From positions 1 to 64,000 of the forward strand of contig NZ_BNBD01000020.1 in the NCBI RefSeq assembly GCF_014654785.1: a DNA stretch of 64,000 bases. The letters are read 5' to 3'. The notes beneath the pieces are model-generated. The model saw only the letters and a program-made list of their open reading frames with translations, searched no databases and had not been told where the DNA came from. Source of the DNA: Streptomyces mashuensis (GTDB lineage Bacteria; Actinomycetota; Actinomycetes; Streptomycetales; Streptomycetaceae). Positions 8,603 to 16,526 of this stretch are shown piece by piece. Both the position numbers and the translations under genes were made by a program. Position 1 is the first letter of the stretch. Each line of letters begins with the position of its first letter.

Positions 8603-8940
8603 GTGGACCTTGACGAGATGCAGCAGCGAGCGGTCGAGATTTACGATCTGTGCGACGAACTGAACCGCCGCGAGCGACGCGTCTGGCGGCGCGACGAATT
8701 CCTCCTCGGCTTCATGGGAGACGTCGGGGACCTGGCCAACTGATCACGGCTGAGGAAAGGGCGCGGCAGGTCCCGGGAGGGCGCGCTGCCCTGGCGCACG
8801 AGCTGGCCGACTGCCTCTGGTCCGTGCTGATACTCGCCCACCTGTACGACGTCGACCTGGCCGGCGCCTTCCGGCGCACGATGGCAGAGCTGGAGGAGCC
8901 GATTTCAACGCAGCTGGCCGGCACCGGTGGGCAAGCGTGA
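8603..8940 (+). pseudogene. MazG-like nucleotide pyrophosphohydrolase, single-base frameshift
   Basis: A strong GGAGGAGGA ribosome site precedes a GTG start. Frame 1 gives VDLDEMQQRAVEIYDLCDEL and then DEFLLGFMGDVGDLAN, ending at TGA. Frame 2 continues without a gap as LITAEERARQ, ALAHELADCLWSVLILAHLY and DVDLAGAFRRTMAELE. Together they form a normal 113-residue MazG-like all-alpha NTP pyrophosphohydrolase; the HELADCLWSVLILA helix carries the E-x-x-D metal motif. One base appears to be lost at about 8739 (expected GCCAAGCTG, found GCCAACTG). This could be a true mutation or a sequencing error. It lies 110 bases after the tandem NUDIX gene. Confidence 0.75.
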
Positions 8941-9368
8941 TCCCCGCCGCAGCGGGAGAGCCTGCGGGTTGGCCGCAGCGGCGGCCGATGGATCTTGGCG
9001 CCCACTCCACTCGGGTGAAGCGCGGGCCCTATTTCGTGTGCGCCTTGCTTGCGGGGGATCCGGCCTTCACTCATGAGACGGTGTTCGAAGATGAAGACCC
9101 GGACGCGACCAAGCCGAGTCTGTTGGTCGAGGCAGTCGACCCCCGCCACCTCTCCCCCGCGACGCGCACCATCGGCTGCCGCCTGCGCCGCCGCGTTCTC
9201 ATCCGACGGTGGCCTCGAGCACGCCGACCTTGACCAGGGGTGCAAGGACTTCGCCCTGTCCGGTCCGGCCGCCATCTGCCCGCCCGCCCTACGGTGGCCG
9301 ACGCCCGAGGGCGGGAACCTGCCTGGTTCCCGCCCGGCGCCGGCCGCCCCACCGCGATACTGCGGCGC
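8941..9368. other. No gene recognised
   Basis: Several frames stay open because of high GC, but none shows a ribosome site plus recognisable protein. I see no clear repeat or RNA structure. Confidence 0.4.
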
Positions 9369-9898
9369 ATGACCAGCCCAGCACCGTTCTCCCACATCAA
9401 AATCCGCACCGGCGCCATCGTTTTCTGCGGCACCGACGTGGCCCTCATCCGCCGTGACCGCCCCGGCTCCGTCCACTACACCCCGCCTGGCGGCAACGTC
9501 GAGCCAGGCGAGGACCTCGACACCGCACTCCGCCGCGAACTCCTTGAAGAACTCGCCCTCGACACGGCACAGGCGAGCGAGCCGGAGCTGCTGTGGGTCG
9601 TCGACCAGCGTGTCTCCCGTCCCGGCTCCACGCCGCCCCCGCGCAAAATCCACCTGCTCTACCGGCTCCACATCAGCGAAGACATCCGGGCGGCTCTGGC
9701 CACCGAGGAGCACGACGAGCTTGAGGACGGCACATATTCGAGACCGGCGCGATCGAGTGGATCGACTACCGCAAGACCACCCATTCACCCTTCTTCCCGC
9801 CCATCGGCCCGGCCCTCGCGACCCTCGCCAGCCCCTACGCCGCCGTCAGCAACGCTGCGCTGCCAGCGGTCACGGATGAGAACTACACCTGGTGCTGA
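9369..9898 (+). pseudogene. NUDIX hydrolase with single-base frameshift
   Basis: An ATG start gives MTSPAPFSHIKIRTGAIVFC, then a complete Nudix box (PGGNVEPGEDLDTALRRELL then EELAL), then YRLHISEDIRAALATEEHDE. Near 9730 the coding signal moves to another frame and continues as HIFETGAIEWIDYRKTTHSP and FFPPIGPALATLASPY, ending NYTWC-stop. Joined, the protein is about 176 residues, normal for a NUDIX protein. Only one base is out of register, after the catalytic box, so a shortened product might still fold. It is the third NUDIX gene within 5 kb. Confidence 0.8.
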
Positions 9899-10142
9899 CC
9901 TCACACGCGTGCGTAGGCCCTCGCTCGAGGCGGCGCTGAGGCGGGACACCAGGCCCCGGTGCCTCCCGGCGCGCACGCACCGGTGCCACGACGATGCGGT
10001 TTCGCGCCGGGGAGTATCGGCGGGAGCGGGGTCACGGGGCCGGCGAAGGCCTCGTGTACCACCGGTCTCAGCTGCTGGCCTTGACCGTATACGGTGATCG
10101 TGGCGGGTTGCCTGTCAGATGGTGCCTCGGGGGTGCTTTCCA

Positions 10143-10600
10143 TCGCCGCGTTACCCCGTCATCGAAGGCACGGTCATCCGCCTGGAATTGTCGTTGCCTT
10201 CCGTCCAGAGCCGATACCAAGCCGTATGGCTGTGGTGGTTCAGGAGGGGTGCCCCTGCGGCTGACGTCGGCTGGTGCTGGCAGGTGGTCCTGCGACGTTT
10301 CGGCATCTGTCACACCTTCCGCGTGATGAAGCAGACCCCTGGGCTGGACCGCCCTGAAGATCCGTGGTCCGGAGGCCGCCGGCCGGTGTGTCGGCCTTCG
10401 GAGAGCTGTTGTGATGGTCGAGTTCCTCCTCGGATGAGCAGGCAGTCAGATACGGGCTTGTCAGGGGCGCCATTCGCCGGAGTGGGGGCGGTGCTTTTCC
10501 TCGACGGCGCTGACCGAGGAGTGGGGCAGGCCAAGCCGCGTGCGCATAACCGGCTCCGGTACGCGGTCCGGCTGACGAGCATGCGGCATCCGTTGCCCCG
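10143..10600 (+). pseudogene. Transposase remnant (NF041680-like, DDE family)
   Basis: The plus strand reads PVIEGTVIRLELSLPSVQSR, then AVWLWWFRRGAPAADVGWCW, then LRRFGICHTFRVMKQTPGLD. This follows the order of Streptomyces NF041680-type transposases (VIEGTLIRL ... PVWLW ... RRFDLEHTFRFLKQTLGWTR). Both N-terminal catalytic residues and the C-terminus are missing or scrambled. No terminal repeats were found. A relic of a mobile element. Confidence 0.55.
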
Positions 10601-10617
10601 TCCTGCGGCCAGGTTCC

Positions 10618-10870
10618 AAGCAGCTGCCTCGGCTGGCAAGGCTCTACGCGAACCTGCTCGACCGGCTCCGGGAAGTCCAGGAACAGGGCTGGCTCGGCGA
10701 GGTCGTCGCAATCACGGCCAGCCTTGCCGCCGCAGAGCACAAGCTCGCAGCGATGCGCGGCATCGCGGCCCGGTACCCCCGCCGTCCATCTTGGCATGCC
10801 CGATTTCCGTGGCCTCGTCGCGCGCATCGACTCCGAGCAGCGAAATGAGGATGCGAAGCGGCAGCAATAA
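10618..10870 (+). pseudogene. Recombinase/integrase C-terminal remnant
   Basis: One frame gives LPRLARLYANLLDRLREVQE, then QGWLGEVVAITASLAAAEHK and LAAMRGIAARY. After a shift, LGMPDFRGLVARIDSEQR follows and ends in TAA. I associate this helical, Glu/Arg-rich tail with actinobacterial site-specific recombinases, from memory only. The catalytic Arg-His-Arg-Tyr residues are not visible. It lies directly after the transposase relic. Confidence 0.35.
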
Positions 10871-10886
10871 GGACTACAAGAAGGGG

Positions 10887-11372
10887 ATGACCGTCTTCCT
10901 CTGTTCCAAGTGCGGCACCGCGATCACGCCGGAGCTGGCCGAGCTTGCCGCCATCCCGGACGTCTCCGACGACGAGCGCGACCGGGACAAGGAAACACGC
11001 CGCGCGCCTTCCACCGTTCCGCGGGGCTGCTACGCGATCGATCCCGAGCCCTGGGGGCCTCCTTACGTCCTGCAGGACGATCAGGAGGATCCGAAGCCGG
11101 CTCAGTCGCGGGGGCCTATGGTCTGCCGGGAGGAAGGCTTCGTTATCTCGGCGGGCAGCCGACGGACAGTGCTGCTGCACCCCGACGATGCCGTCGGCCT
11201 TCAGCCATTGCCCAATTGGGAGAACAGCGACGGGTGCTGCGGACCGGCAGGCAACGAGGGGCTCAGCCGAGCCTGCCCCTGTGGTGTTCCCGTCGCGACG
11301 CTCGCGGCCGACTGCTTCGGGCCCTACGAACTGCACCTCGACCCCGTCCGGACCTACGCCTTTTGCCAGTAA
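10887..11372 (+). CDS. Conserved Streptomyces hypothetical protein with paired CxxC and Cys-rich segments
   Basis: A 161-residue soluble protein starting MTVFLCSKCGTAITPELAEL; an upstream ATG in the same frame would add about ten residues. The N-terminal CSKCG and the C-terminal CCGPAGNEGLSRACPCGVPV supply six Cys and suggest bound zinc. The middle is Pro/Asp-rich (AIDPEPWGPPYVLQDDQEDP) and ends ELHLDPVRTYAFCQ. I recall similar uncharacterised proteins in many Streptomyces, often near toxin or regulatory genes, but no function is known. It is intact in spite of lying among mobile-element relics. Confidence 0.65.
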   Translation: MTVFLCSKCGTAITPELAELAAIPDVSDDERDRDKETRRAPSTVPRGCYAIDPEPWGPPYVLQDDQEDPKPAQSRGPMVCREEGFVISAGSRRTVLLHPDDAVGLQPLPNWENSDGCCGPAGNEGLSRACPCGVPVATLAADCFGPYELHLDPVRTYAFCQ

Positions 11373-11822
11373 GCCCGCGCAATACAGGAAAACGGGGCGC
11401 CCGACACACAGCACGATCAACCACATTCCTTCCCCCTCCTGGGTCCCTTCTCCGAGACACGTAAGGAGGCAAACCCAGCCCTGCACTCGAGGGCCGAACC
11501 AGAAAGCGTCGGGCTTGGTCCTCTTCCGGCCCCGCTAACCGGCCATGGGATGGGAACGGGGAAGGGCGCGACGAACGACGGGAAGGGCAACCACCGCGGC
11601 GGCAAGGACCCGGGAACGAACAAACCATTGGAAGACACCGCTCGGCGCCCCGGACGGGGATAGTCGCGGGCGTCACTGGCCCGGATACTGGCGTGACCGA
11701 ATTGCACGCAATGAAATCACTGCCGTCGACGCTACCTCACAGGACGGACAACACGGCCTACTCACGTCATCTAGGTAGCCGCGCTCAGGCCGGACTCGCT
11801 GTCCGCCATTAGCCTCCGGACC
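11373..11822. other. No gene recognised
   Basis: No credible coding signal. I noticed no strong hairpin or repeat in these 450 bases. Confidence 0.4.
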
Positions 11823-12152
11823 ATGAGTTCCCCACAGCAAGCCGATCCGGTCGAAGACGAGGATGTTCCGCAGTTGACGGGCACCTGGTCACTCGTGCTG
11901 GGCACCGCTGCCGTCCTGGCCACCGGCTGCCCCCTGCTTCCGGAATCCGTTCCGCCACAGCTCCGCCTCCTGCCCGTCTATTCCATCCTCCCCCTGGGAA
12001 TCTGGGCGGTCGGCTCAGGCTGCATCGCCCTTCGACGCATGCGCGGCGACGAGCGGGCCGGCCGCATCCGGGCACGGGCCGGGATCACCCTGGGCACGAT
12101 GGCCACCATGACAGTGGTAGCCACCGTCACCGCCGCGTGCTGGCTCATCTGA
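11823..12152 (+). CDS. Small membrane protein
   Basis: A 109-residue protein with an acidic N-terminal tail (MSSPQQADPVEDEDVPQL) followed by three hydrophobic segments: about 21-38 (WSLVLGTAAVLATGCPLL), 50-68 (VYSILPLGIWAVGSGCIAL) and 88-108 (GITLGTMATMTVVATVTAAC). A basic loop (RRMRGDERAGRIRARA) lies between segments two and three. This is the layout of many Streptomyces DUF4190-like small membrane proteins, but I cannot assign a family. ATG start; no operon partner. Confidence 0.65.
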   Translation: MSSPQQADPVEDEDVPQLTGTWSLVLGTAAVLATGCPLLPESVPPQLRLLPVYSILPLGIWAVGSGCIALRRMRGDERAGRIRARAGITLGTMATMTVVATVTAACWLI

Positions 12153-12524
12153 GGGACGACGGCACTCACAACACAGCGGTCCTGCGGTTGGAACATCAGC
12201 TCTGCCTCGGGGCTGCGGGCCTGCCGGAGTGGGCGGCACCCCGGCAGGGCTGGCCACTACCGGGGCCAGGTGGTTTCCGTGAACGGCCAGCACGCGCAGT
12301 CTCCGGTGCATGAAGTCGGCGATATTCAGTGAACCGTACGCGGCATGAGGGCAGCGACTCAGTCGAGGGCCGGCTCTTGATCACGGTCTGGGTGAAGCGG
12401 GTGGTCCAGGAGGAGGGGCGGGTGGCTCGTGACACGGGCTCGCGGGCGGATGTGGCGAGCGAGGCGCCACCGGCCGATGACACAAGACCGTTGCGTCACC
12501 GGCAGGCGGCGGCGTTGCTCCCGC
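12153..12524. other. Intergenic region, nothing identified
   Basis: This is convergent space between the small membrane protein and the Ro60 gene. No gene or clear terminator was recognised. Confidence 0.4.
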
Positions 12525-14105
12525 TCAGTCCTCCCAGGGCCAGTGAGCGTTCCGCCCGCTTTCGAGCAGCGGCACCATGCGGAATGCGGCGTCGGTCAGG
12601 CCGCCGAACGTGTGCCGGTTGGCGGAGCCGGACGGGCCGTGGCCGGGCCGGTAGCCGGCGAGGTTCCAGGTGTAGACCGGGATGTCGGCCGGGACCTGCT
12701 CGGTCGGGTCGCCCGCGTAGTGGTAGGACGCCTGCTCATCCGTGACGATCAGGACCCGGTCGTGACCCCGGTAGTGCCGACGTACTGCCTCGGTCGTGTC
12801 CGTACCTCCCAGGCTGCCGAACCGCTCCAGCACCTTCAGGACCGACTCGCCCCGGCGGTATTGCACTGCCGCGCTGGTGGTACCGAACTCGACAAGGTCG
12901 GCGTCGGCGGCGCGCATGGCAACGGCCGTGCCGAAGATGGCCGCGGCGTCCGCCCGGTTGAGCTCGGAGCGGTCGGACAGCGGCGACCACATCGAGCCCG
13001 AGCGGTCGACCAGGACCAGCGTGCGACCCGGGAGCCGGGGCACGTTCTCCAGGGAGTGGCCCAGGGCCTGCTCGAGCGGGTAGGACCAGCGCAGCGAGGG
13101 AGCGTGCTGGTAGGCAGCCAGGTAGCGGAAGGGGAACTGCCGCGACCGGGCCACCTCCGCCGGATCCGCGATCCGGGCGGCCACTCGCTGGGCGACGTCG
13201 TCGCAGACGCCTGCCTCGTCGAAGTTCCGCAGGTTGCGGACCAGAGCCATGGTGCCCATCGAGGGGATGACGGCTTCCCAGGCTGCCGCGTCCATCGGGC
13301 CCTGCAGCCAGCCCGCCAGCGCCTCCCACGTCATGCCCGCCTCGGCGAGCCGCTCGGCGCCACCGGGCCCGGTGACCAGGGCGCGCCGTGCGGCGACGGG
13401 TACGGCCATCAGCGCGCGGTGCGCGGTGAGGGTCCGGTCCGTGGCCGGCGGGGTGGCGGTGTCGGGGTTGTGGCGCCGGTCCAGGGCGTACTGGAACAAC
13501 GCTCCCTGCCAGGGCTTGTCCGGGTCGGGCGTGGGGTGGACGAGGTTGAGAACGTCACCGAAGCGGTAGCCCTTGGACGCCGTGTCGTACTTCAGCAGGT
13601 TACGGCCGGTGTACAGGCGCCGTACGGCATCGGCAATGCCGCGCTTGACGGGCTTGGGCACGTTCCGCCCGTGAGCGGAAGTCCAGTAGGCGAGCATCTC
13701 GCCGGGCTCGTCGGCGCGGCGCAGCACGGAGTCGATGACCTGGCGGTTGGCCGGGCCGTCGGTGGCGCCGGCGTCGAGGCGGGCCTTGACGTATTCGGCG
13801 GCGCCGATCAGGGAGGCGGTGCGCATCTGCCCGTCGCCGCGCAGCCAGCCCAGCAGGCCGGCGGTCCACGCGGGGTCCTCGACGGCGAGCTTGCGTATGA
13901 GCGCGATGAACCGGTCGTCGCGCGCCGTGCCGTCCTCGTGGAAGGTCTGCTGGGAGACGAAGTTGGCGACCGCGAGCAGGAACAGCTCCGAGCGGTCGTC
14001 GCGCACGTATCCCTTGCCACCGAGGTGCGTACGCGTGCGTCCGGTCGTGGTGACAGGCGAGGTCGGTCGGCTCGTCTTGGGCGTGCGAGTGTTGAAGCGT
14101 GCCAT
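12525..14105 (-). CDS. rsr: Ro60/Rsr orthologue (TROVE-domain RNA-binding protein)
   Basis: A 526-residue TROVE protein, the normal bacterial Ro length. The N-terminal two thirds form the helical-repeat ring that binds the ends of misfolded RNAs and Y RNA (conserved GKGYVRDDRSELFLLAVANF, GLLGWLRGDGQMRTASLIGA and PKPVKRGIADAVRRLYTGRN). The C-terminal third is a von Willebrand A-like domain with a MIDAS start LVLVDRSGSMW and LIVTDEQASYHY. Family knowledge: bacterial Ro binds Y RNA and tethers it to polynucleotide phosphorylase for RNA decay or rRNA maturation under stress. A GGGGGAATTC ribosome site lies just upstream of the ATG. Three Y-RNA-like modules lie immediately upstream on the same strand. 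Confidence 0.93.
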   Translation of the reverse strand: MARFNTRTPKTSRPTSPVTTTGRTRTHLGGKGYVRDDRSELFLLAVANFVSQQTFHEDGTARDDRFIALIRKLAVEDPAWTAGLLGWLRGDGQMRTASLIGAAEYVKARLDAGATDGPANRQVIDSVLRRADEPGEMLAYWTSAHGRNVPKPVKRGIADAVRRLYTGRNLLKYDTASKGYRFGDVLNLVHPTPDPDKPWQGALFQYALDRRHNPDTATPPATDRTLTAHRALMAVPVAARRALVTGPGGAERLAEAGMTWEALAGWLQGPMDAAAWEAVIPSMGTMALVRNLRNFDEAGVCDDVAQRVAARIADPAEVARSRQFPFRYLAAYQHAPSLRWSYPLEQALGHSLENVPRLPGRTLVLVDRSGSMWSPLSDRSELNRADAAAIFGTAVAMRAADADLVEFGTTSAAVQYRRGESVLKVLERFGSLGGTDTTEAVRRHYRGHDRVLIVTDEQASYHYAGDPTEQVPADIPVYTWNLAGYRPGHGPSGSANRHTFGGLTDAAFRMVPLLESGRNAHWPWED

Positions 14106-14110
14106 GTGAA

Positions 14111-14133
14111 TTCCCCCGAATTCGTCAGGGGAA
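14111..14133 (-). promoter_or_regulatory. Hairpin covering the rsr ribosome binding site
   Basis: On the minus strand TTCCCC and GGGGAA form a six-base-pair stem with an eleven-base loop. The downstream arm contains the GGGGGAA ribosome site that ends about six bases before the rsr ATG. The fold could hide the site and limit translation unless opened. Inferred from complementarity only. Confidence 0.35.
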
Positions 14134-14166
14134 GCACGGCGAGGGGGCGTCCGAGATCGAGGGGTC

Positions 14167-14270
14167 GGTGACGGTACAAGACAGCTGCTCTTCCTGACTG
14201 AGCTACACCAGACGAAATCTGGGACGGGATTTGAACCCGCGGCCCGCTGTTCCGAGAAGTAACCGTCACC
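14167..14270 (-). ncRNA. Y RNA-like module 3 (tRNA-mimic, YrlA type)
   Basis: On the minus strand a perfect nine-base-pair closing stem (GGTGACGGT with ACCGTCACC) encloses TACTTC just inside the 5' arm and CTTGT before the 3' arm. Inside are, in order, a T-arm (GCGGG, loop TTCAAAT, CCCGT), a capped acceptor-like hairpin (CCAGA, loop TTTCG, TCTGG) and a D-arm (GCTC...GAGC preceded by TA). The order T-arm, acceptor, D-arm is a circular permutation of tRNA, as in bacterial YrlA RNAs. It lies 62 bases upstream of the rsr start on the same strand, so Ro is the likely partner. Confidence 0.8.
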
Positions 14271-14284
14271 TGCGCACCGGACGC

Positions 14285-14367
14285 CCCGGTGCCGCGCCTC
14301 CCGAGTTCAAATGTGGTCACGGCATGAGATTCGAACACAACGAAGTAGCCGTGGCCCGCGCACCGGG
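14285..14367 (-). ncRNA. Y RNA-like module 2 (short, without a full tRNA mimic)
   Basis: On the minus strand an eight-base-pair outer stem (CCCGGTGC with GCACCGGG) and an inner CACGGC/GCCGTG stem enclose the same TACTTC element seen in modules 1 and 3. A T-loop-like GTTCGAATC follows, but no capped acceptor hairpin or D-arm does. It may be a degenerate or specialised Y RNA with only the Ro-binding part, or a segment of one longer transcript with its neighbours. Confidence 0.55.
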
Positions 14368-14387
14368 AGGTGCGTGAAGCTTGGTGT

Positions 14388-14518
14388 CCAGAGGTCAAGG
14401 CGGCGGAACCGACAAGGTGCTCTGCCAACTGAGCTACACCGGCCTGTGCGCCGGCGGCGGGACTCGAACCCGCGACCGCCCCATTAAGAGTGGAAGTAGG
14501 TCCTGCCTTCGCACCTGG
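14388..14518 (-). ncRNA. Y RNA-like module 1 with permuted tRNA fold
   Basis: On the minus strand an outer stem (CCAG with CTGG, then AAGGC with GCCTT, then interrupted pairs) leads to the shared TACTTC element. Then come a T-arm at 14457-14473 (GCGGG, loop TTCGAGT, CCCGC), an acceptor 3' strand CGCCGGC at 14450-14456, a six-base loop, an acceptor 5' strand GCCGGTG at 14437-14443 (seven pairs with one G-U) and a D-arm GCTC...GAGC at 14419-14434. The anticodon arm is replaced by the long Ro-binding stem. A scan for tRNA would see arms but no proper tRNA. Best read as YrlA-type Y RNA. Confidence 0.8.
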
Positions 14519-14949
14519 ACGCTGATCACTGTAGGGGTGCGGAGAAGCAGCGCGCTACGGATTTTTCGCGTGCCTGGCCGTCGAGCAGACCGGTAGTGGT
14601 TTACCGAGAAGTGCCCCGGCTCTCCTTTGCGGGAGGACCTGTCCGGTCAGGTCCGTGCCGTGGCAGAGGCGGTGATGGAGGTCTTTGCCGGGTAGCGCAG
14701 CCGCCGGCCGGTTTCCTTGTAGACCAGGATCCGGGAGCTGCTCGCCGAAGTCCGCTTTCGCGTACCCGCTGGCGCGTCTGATCCGCCCCTGGCTCCGCCG
14801 CAATTGCTGGTGCTTCGGGGGCCAGCATCAGGCGCTCAGCTGTGGGAGGCGGGGGCGGGTACTCGGCTGCCGGAGTAGGGCGAGAGGCGAGAGCACGGCC
14901 CAGGGGCCGGGCCGCCCTGACTGCGAGGGCGGGCCCGGCTGAGCGGCCG
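14519..14949. other. Region upstream of the Y RNA array, no gene recognised
   Basis: This probably contains the Y RNA promoter on the minus strand: a TACAGT that could serve as a -10 element lies about 10 bases before module 1, without a convincing -35. No protein-coding gene is recognisable. Confidence 0.35.
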
Positions 14950-15640
14950 TCATCCGGTTCCTCGGGCGCGGGCGGCCAGGAGCTGGGCGCGGGTGTAGTG
15001 GGAGGGCTTGTTCTTCGGGGCGGTGCGAATCAGACGGAACAGACCGGGCGGCGGTTCGGGGCACCTGTGGTCGACTGCAGGAGCGGTGCTGGCGTCGAGG
15101 AGGCGGTCCAGGAGCTGAGCGAGGGTGTGGGGGCCGCCACCGCTGTAGCCGTAGCCGAGGCCGGCGCCGGGGCGGTGGGGTGCGAGCCACAGGCCGGCCG
15201 CTCGGCCGGATTCGGGGTCGGCGGCGGTGCGGATCCACACGTTTCCGTCGCCGAAGTGCACGCTCTCGAGCTGGCCGGTGGTGGGCAGGCGCTGGGGCAC
15301 CAGAGCGTGGAAGGCGTCAGGGTCCTCTTCGTCTCCGGGAGTGCCGGCAGAGCGGCCGGCGGAAGGGTGTCGGGGTCGTGGAAGAGGGGGGTGGTGTTCA
15401 CGTTGCGCAGCACCTCGTACTCGAGCATGGTGGGTGGCTCGCCCATGGGGGCGGGGACCAGGCGCTGGGCCCACTCGGCGGCGATCGCGCATATGCTCCA
15501 GAATTCCGTTCCAGCAAGCCTCTTCATCGGTCTCCGCGGCCTCCCTGAAGCGCCCTTCCTCGGCCACGCTTCTCGAGCGGCTCGTCCCGCAAGGCCCAGG
15601 GGAGCAGCTCCTCCGAGGTCCGTGATGTTGCCCAGCGTTG
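14950..15640 (-). pseudogene. Frameshifted hypothetical gene
   Basis: The C-terminal part is clearly coding: PQRLPTTGQLESVHFGDGNV, GLWLAPHRPGAGLGYGYSGG and an ending KNKPSHYTRAQLLAARARGTG (FGDGNVWIRTA suggests a beta strand). Upstream the signal moves to other frames: MLEYEVLRNVNTTPLFHDPD around 15380-15430, and FREAAETDEEACWNGILEHM around 15500-15560. At least two single-base shifts, near 15340 and 15490, separate these blocks. Together they suggest one intracellular protein of about 210-230 residues. I do not recognise the family. Confidence 0.5.
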
Positions 15641-15676
15641 CAACGAGTCCTACGGACCCATGTGGGCGACCCAACC

Positions 15677-15805
15677 GAGGGCAGCCGATCCGCTGGACGA
15701 GCCCACTCTGCGGGCGGCGCTCGACTGGCTGCACCACCGCGACACCGCGGGCCCAACACCGCCAATCCGTACCTGCTGATCAACAATCGAACATCTCTGT
15801 AAATC
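15677..15805 (+). pseudogene. Tyrosine recombinase fragment
   Basis: The plus strand reads DEPTLRAALDWLHHRDTA and, after a one-base shift, NTANPYLLINNRTSL. This resembles the segment of actinobacterial tyrosine integrases that reads LRAWLxYRxxRWPxTxNPHLxIxxRT. The catalytic residues are outside the piece. It is a small relic lying about 1.2 kb from the tRNA-like RNA array. Confidence 0.4.
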
Positions 15806-15962
15806 GGCCCTGCCAGCAAGAACTCCGTCGCCACCACGGCACTCCACGGCCAGACCGCCCGATCGAGCGCCTCCTTGCCCAGCGAATCAGGACCGGCCCC
15901 TGGTGCGGTAGGGCATCTTCCGATCTTGCATACTCGGTCATTCCAAGACCAGGGAGAACCGT

Positions 15963-16401
15963 GTGAATCAGAAGACCATCCAGCGCTGCCTCGACGTGGC
16001 GGGCCCCGCGCTGGTGCCGGGCGAAAGCATCGAGCTGGTCTCTGTCGTGCAAAATCGGCAAAGTGTCGGCCAGAAGACAGATAGCTACCGCAGCAGTCGT
16101 GGGTCTGGTCACTGGCGGAATGGCCACAGTGGCGGTCAAACCCGCCGCATACTTTTTCGTCCTCACGAACCACCGGCTCATCCTCCTGGGCAACCACAAC
16201 GGCCGTGTAGGCCAGAGAGTGGAAGGCGTGCTTCCAAGAGCCCAGATGCACGCCGGCCCTCTGCGAACCCACCTCCTGACCATGTCGATGGACGTGAGCG
16301 TCGACGGTGCACCAGCCCCCTACCGGTTCTCCTGGGGCCGGGCCCAAGGAGCCCTGGCGCGGCAGGCCGCCGCTGCAATCGCCGCTCCCATGGTGATGTA
16401 A
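15963..16401 (+). pseudogene. Small membrane protein with one-base insertion in an A-run
   Basis: The GTG start gives MNQKTIQRCLDVAGPALVPG then ESIELVSVVQ. With one A removed from the AAAA at 16051-16054 the protein continues IGKVSARRQIATAAVVGLVT and then AYFFVLTNHRLILLGNHNGR. The ending is SWGRAQGALARQAAAAIAAP. The whole would be about 145 residues with one membrane segment and a PH-like strand pattern (FVLTNHRLILL is common in bacterial PH domains). The homopolymer location makes a sequencing error as likely as a real mutation. Confidence 0.6.
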
Positions 16402-16526
16402 CAGCAGACCATGAGCTCGTCACCTCCGCACTCGGGCAGCTGCACCCTGCCGTTCGACCGGTGCGCCATCGCGATACCTGCGACGCGCTGCCGCACGGCT
16501 GACTCGCTCCGGGCCGGTCTCGGTGA

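Noticed and set aside
12429..14171. A 580-codon plus-strand frame
   Set aside because: It is antisense to the Ro60 gene, whose coding evidence is decisive.
14410..14475. tRNA gene on the minus strand (T-arm and D-arm sequences)
   Set aside because: The arms are in permuted order and there is no anticodon arm or CCA end; the fold fits a YrlA-type Y RNA.
14950..16347. One long 465-residue protein on the minus strand
   Set aside because: Only the last 130 residues look like protein in this frame; the rest is better explained by frameshifted pieces and the opposite-strand membrane gene.
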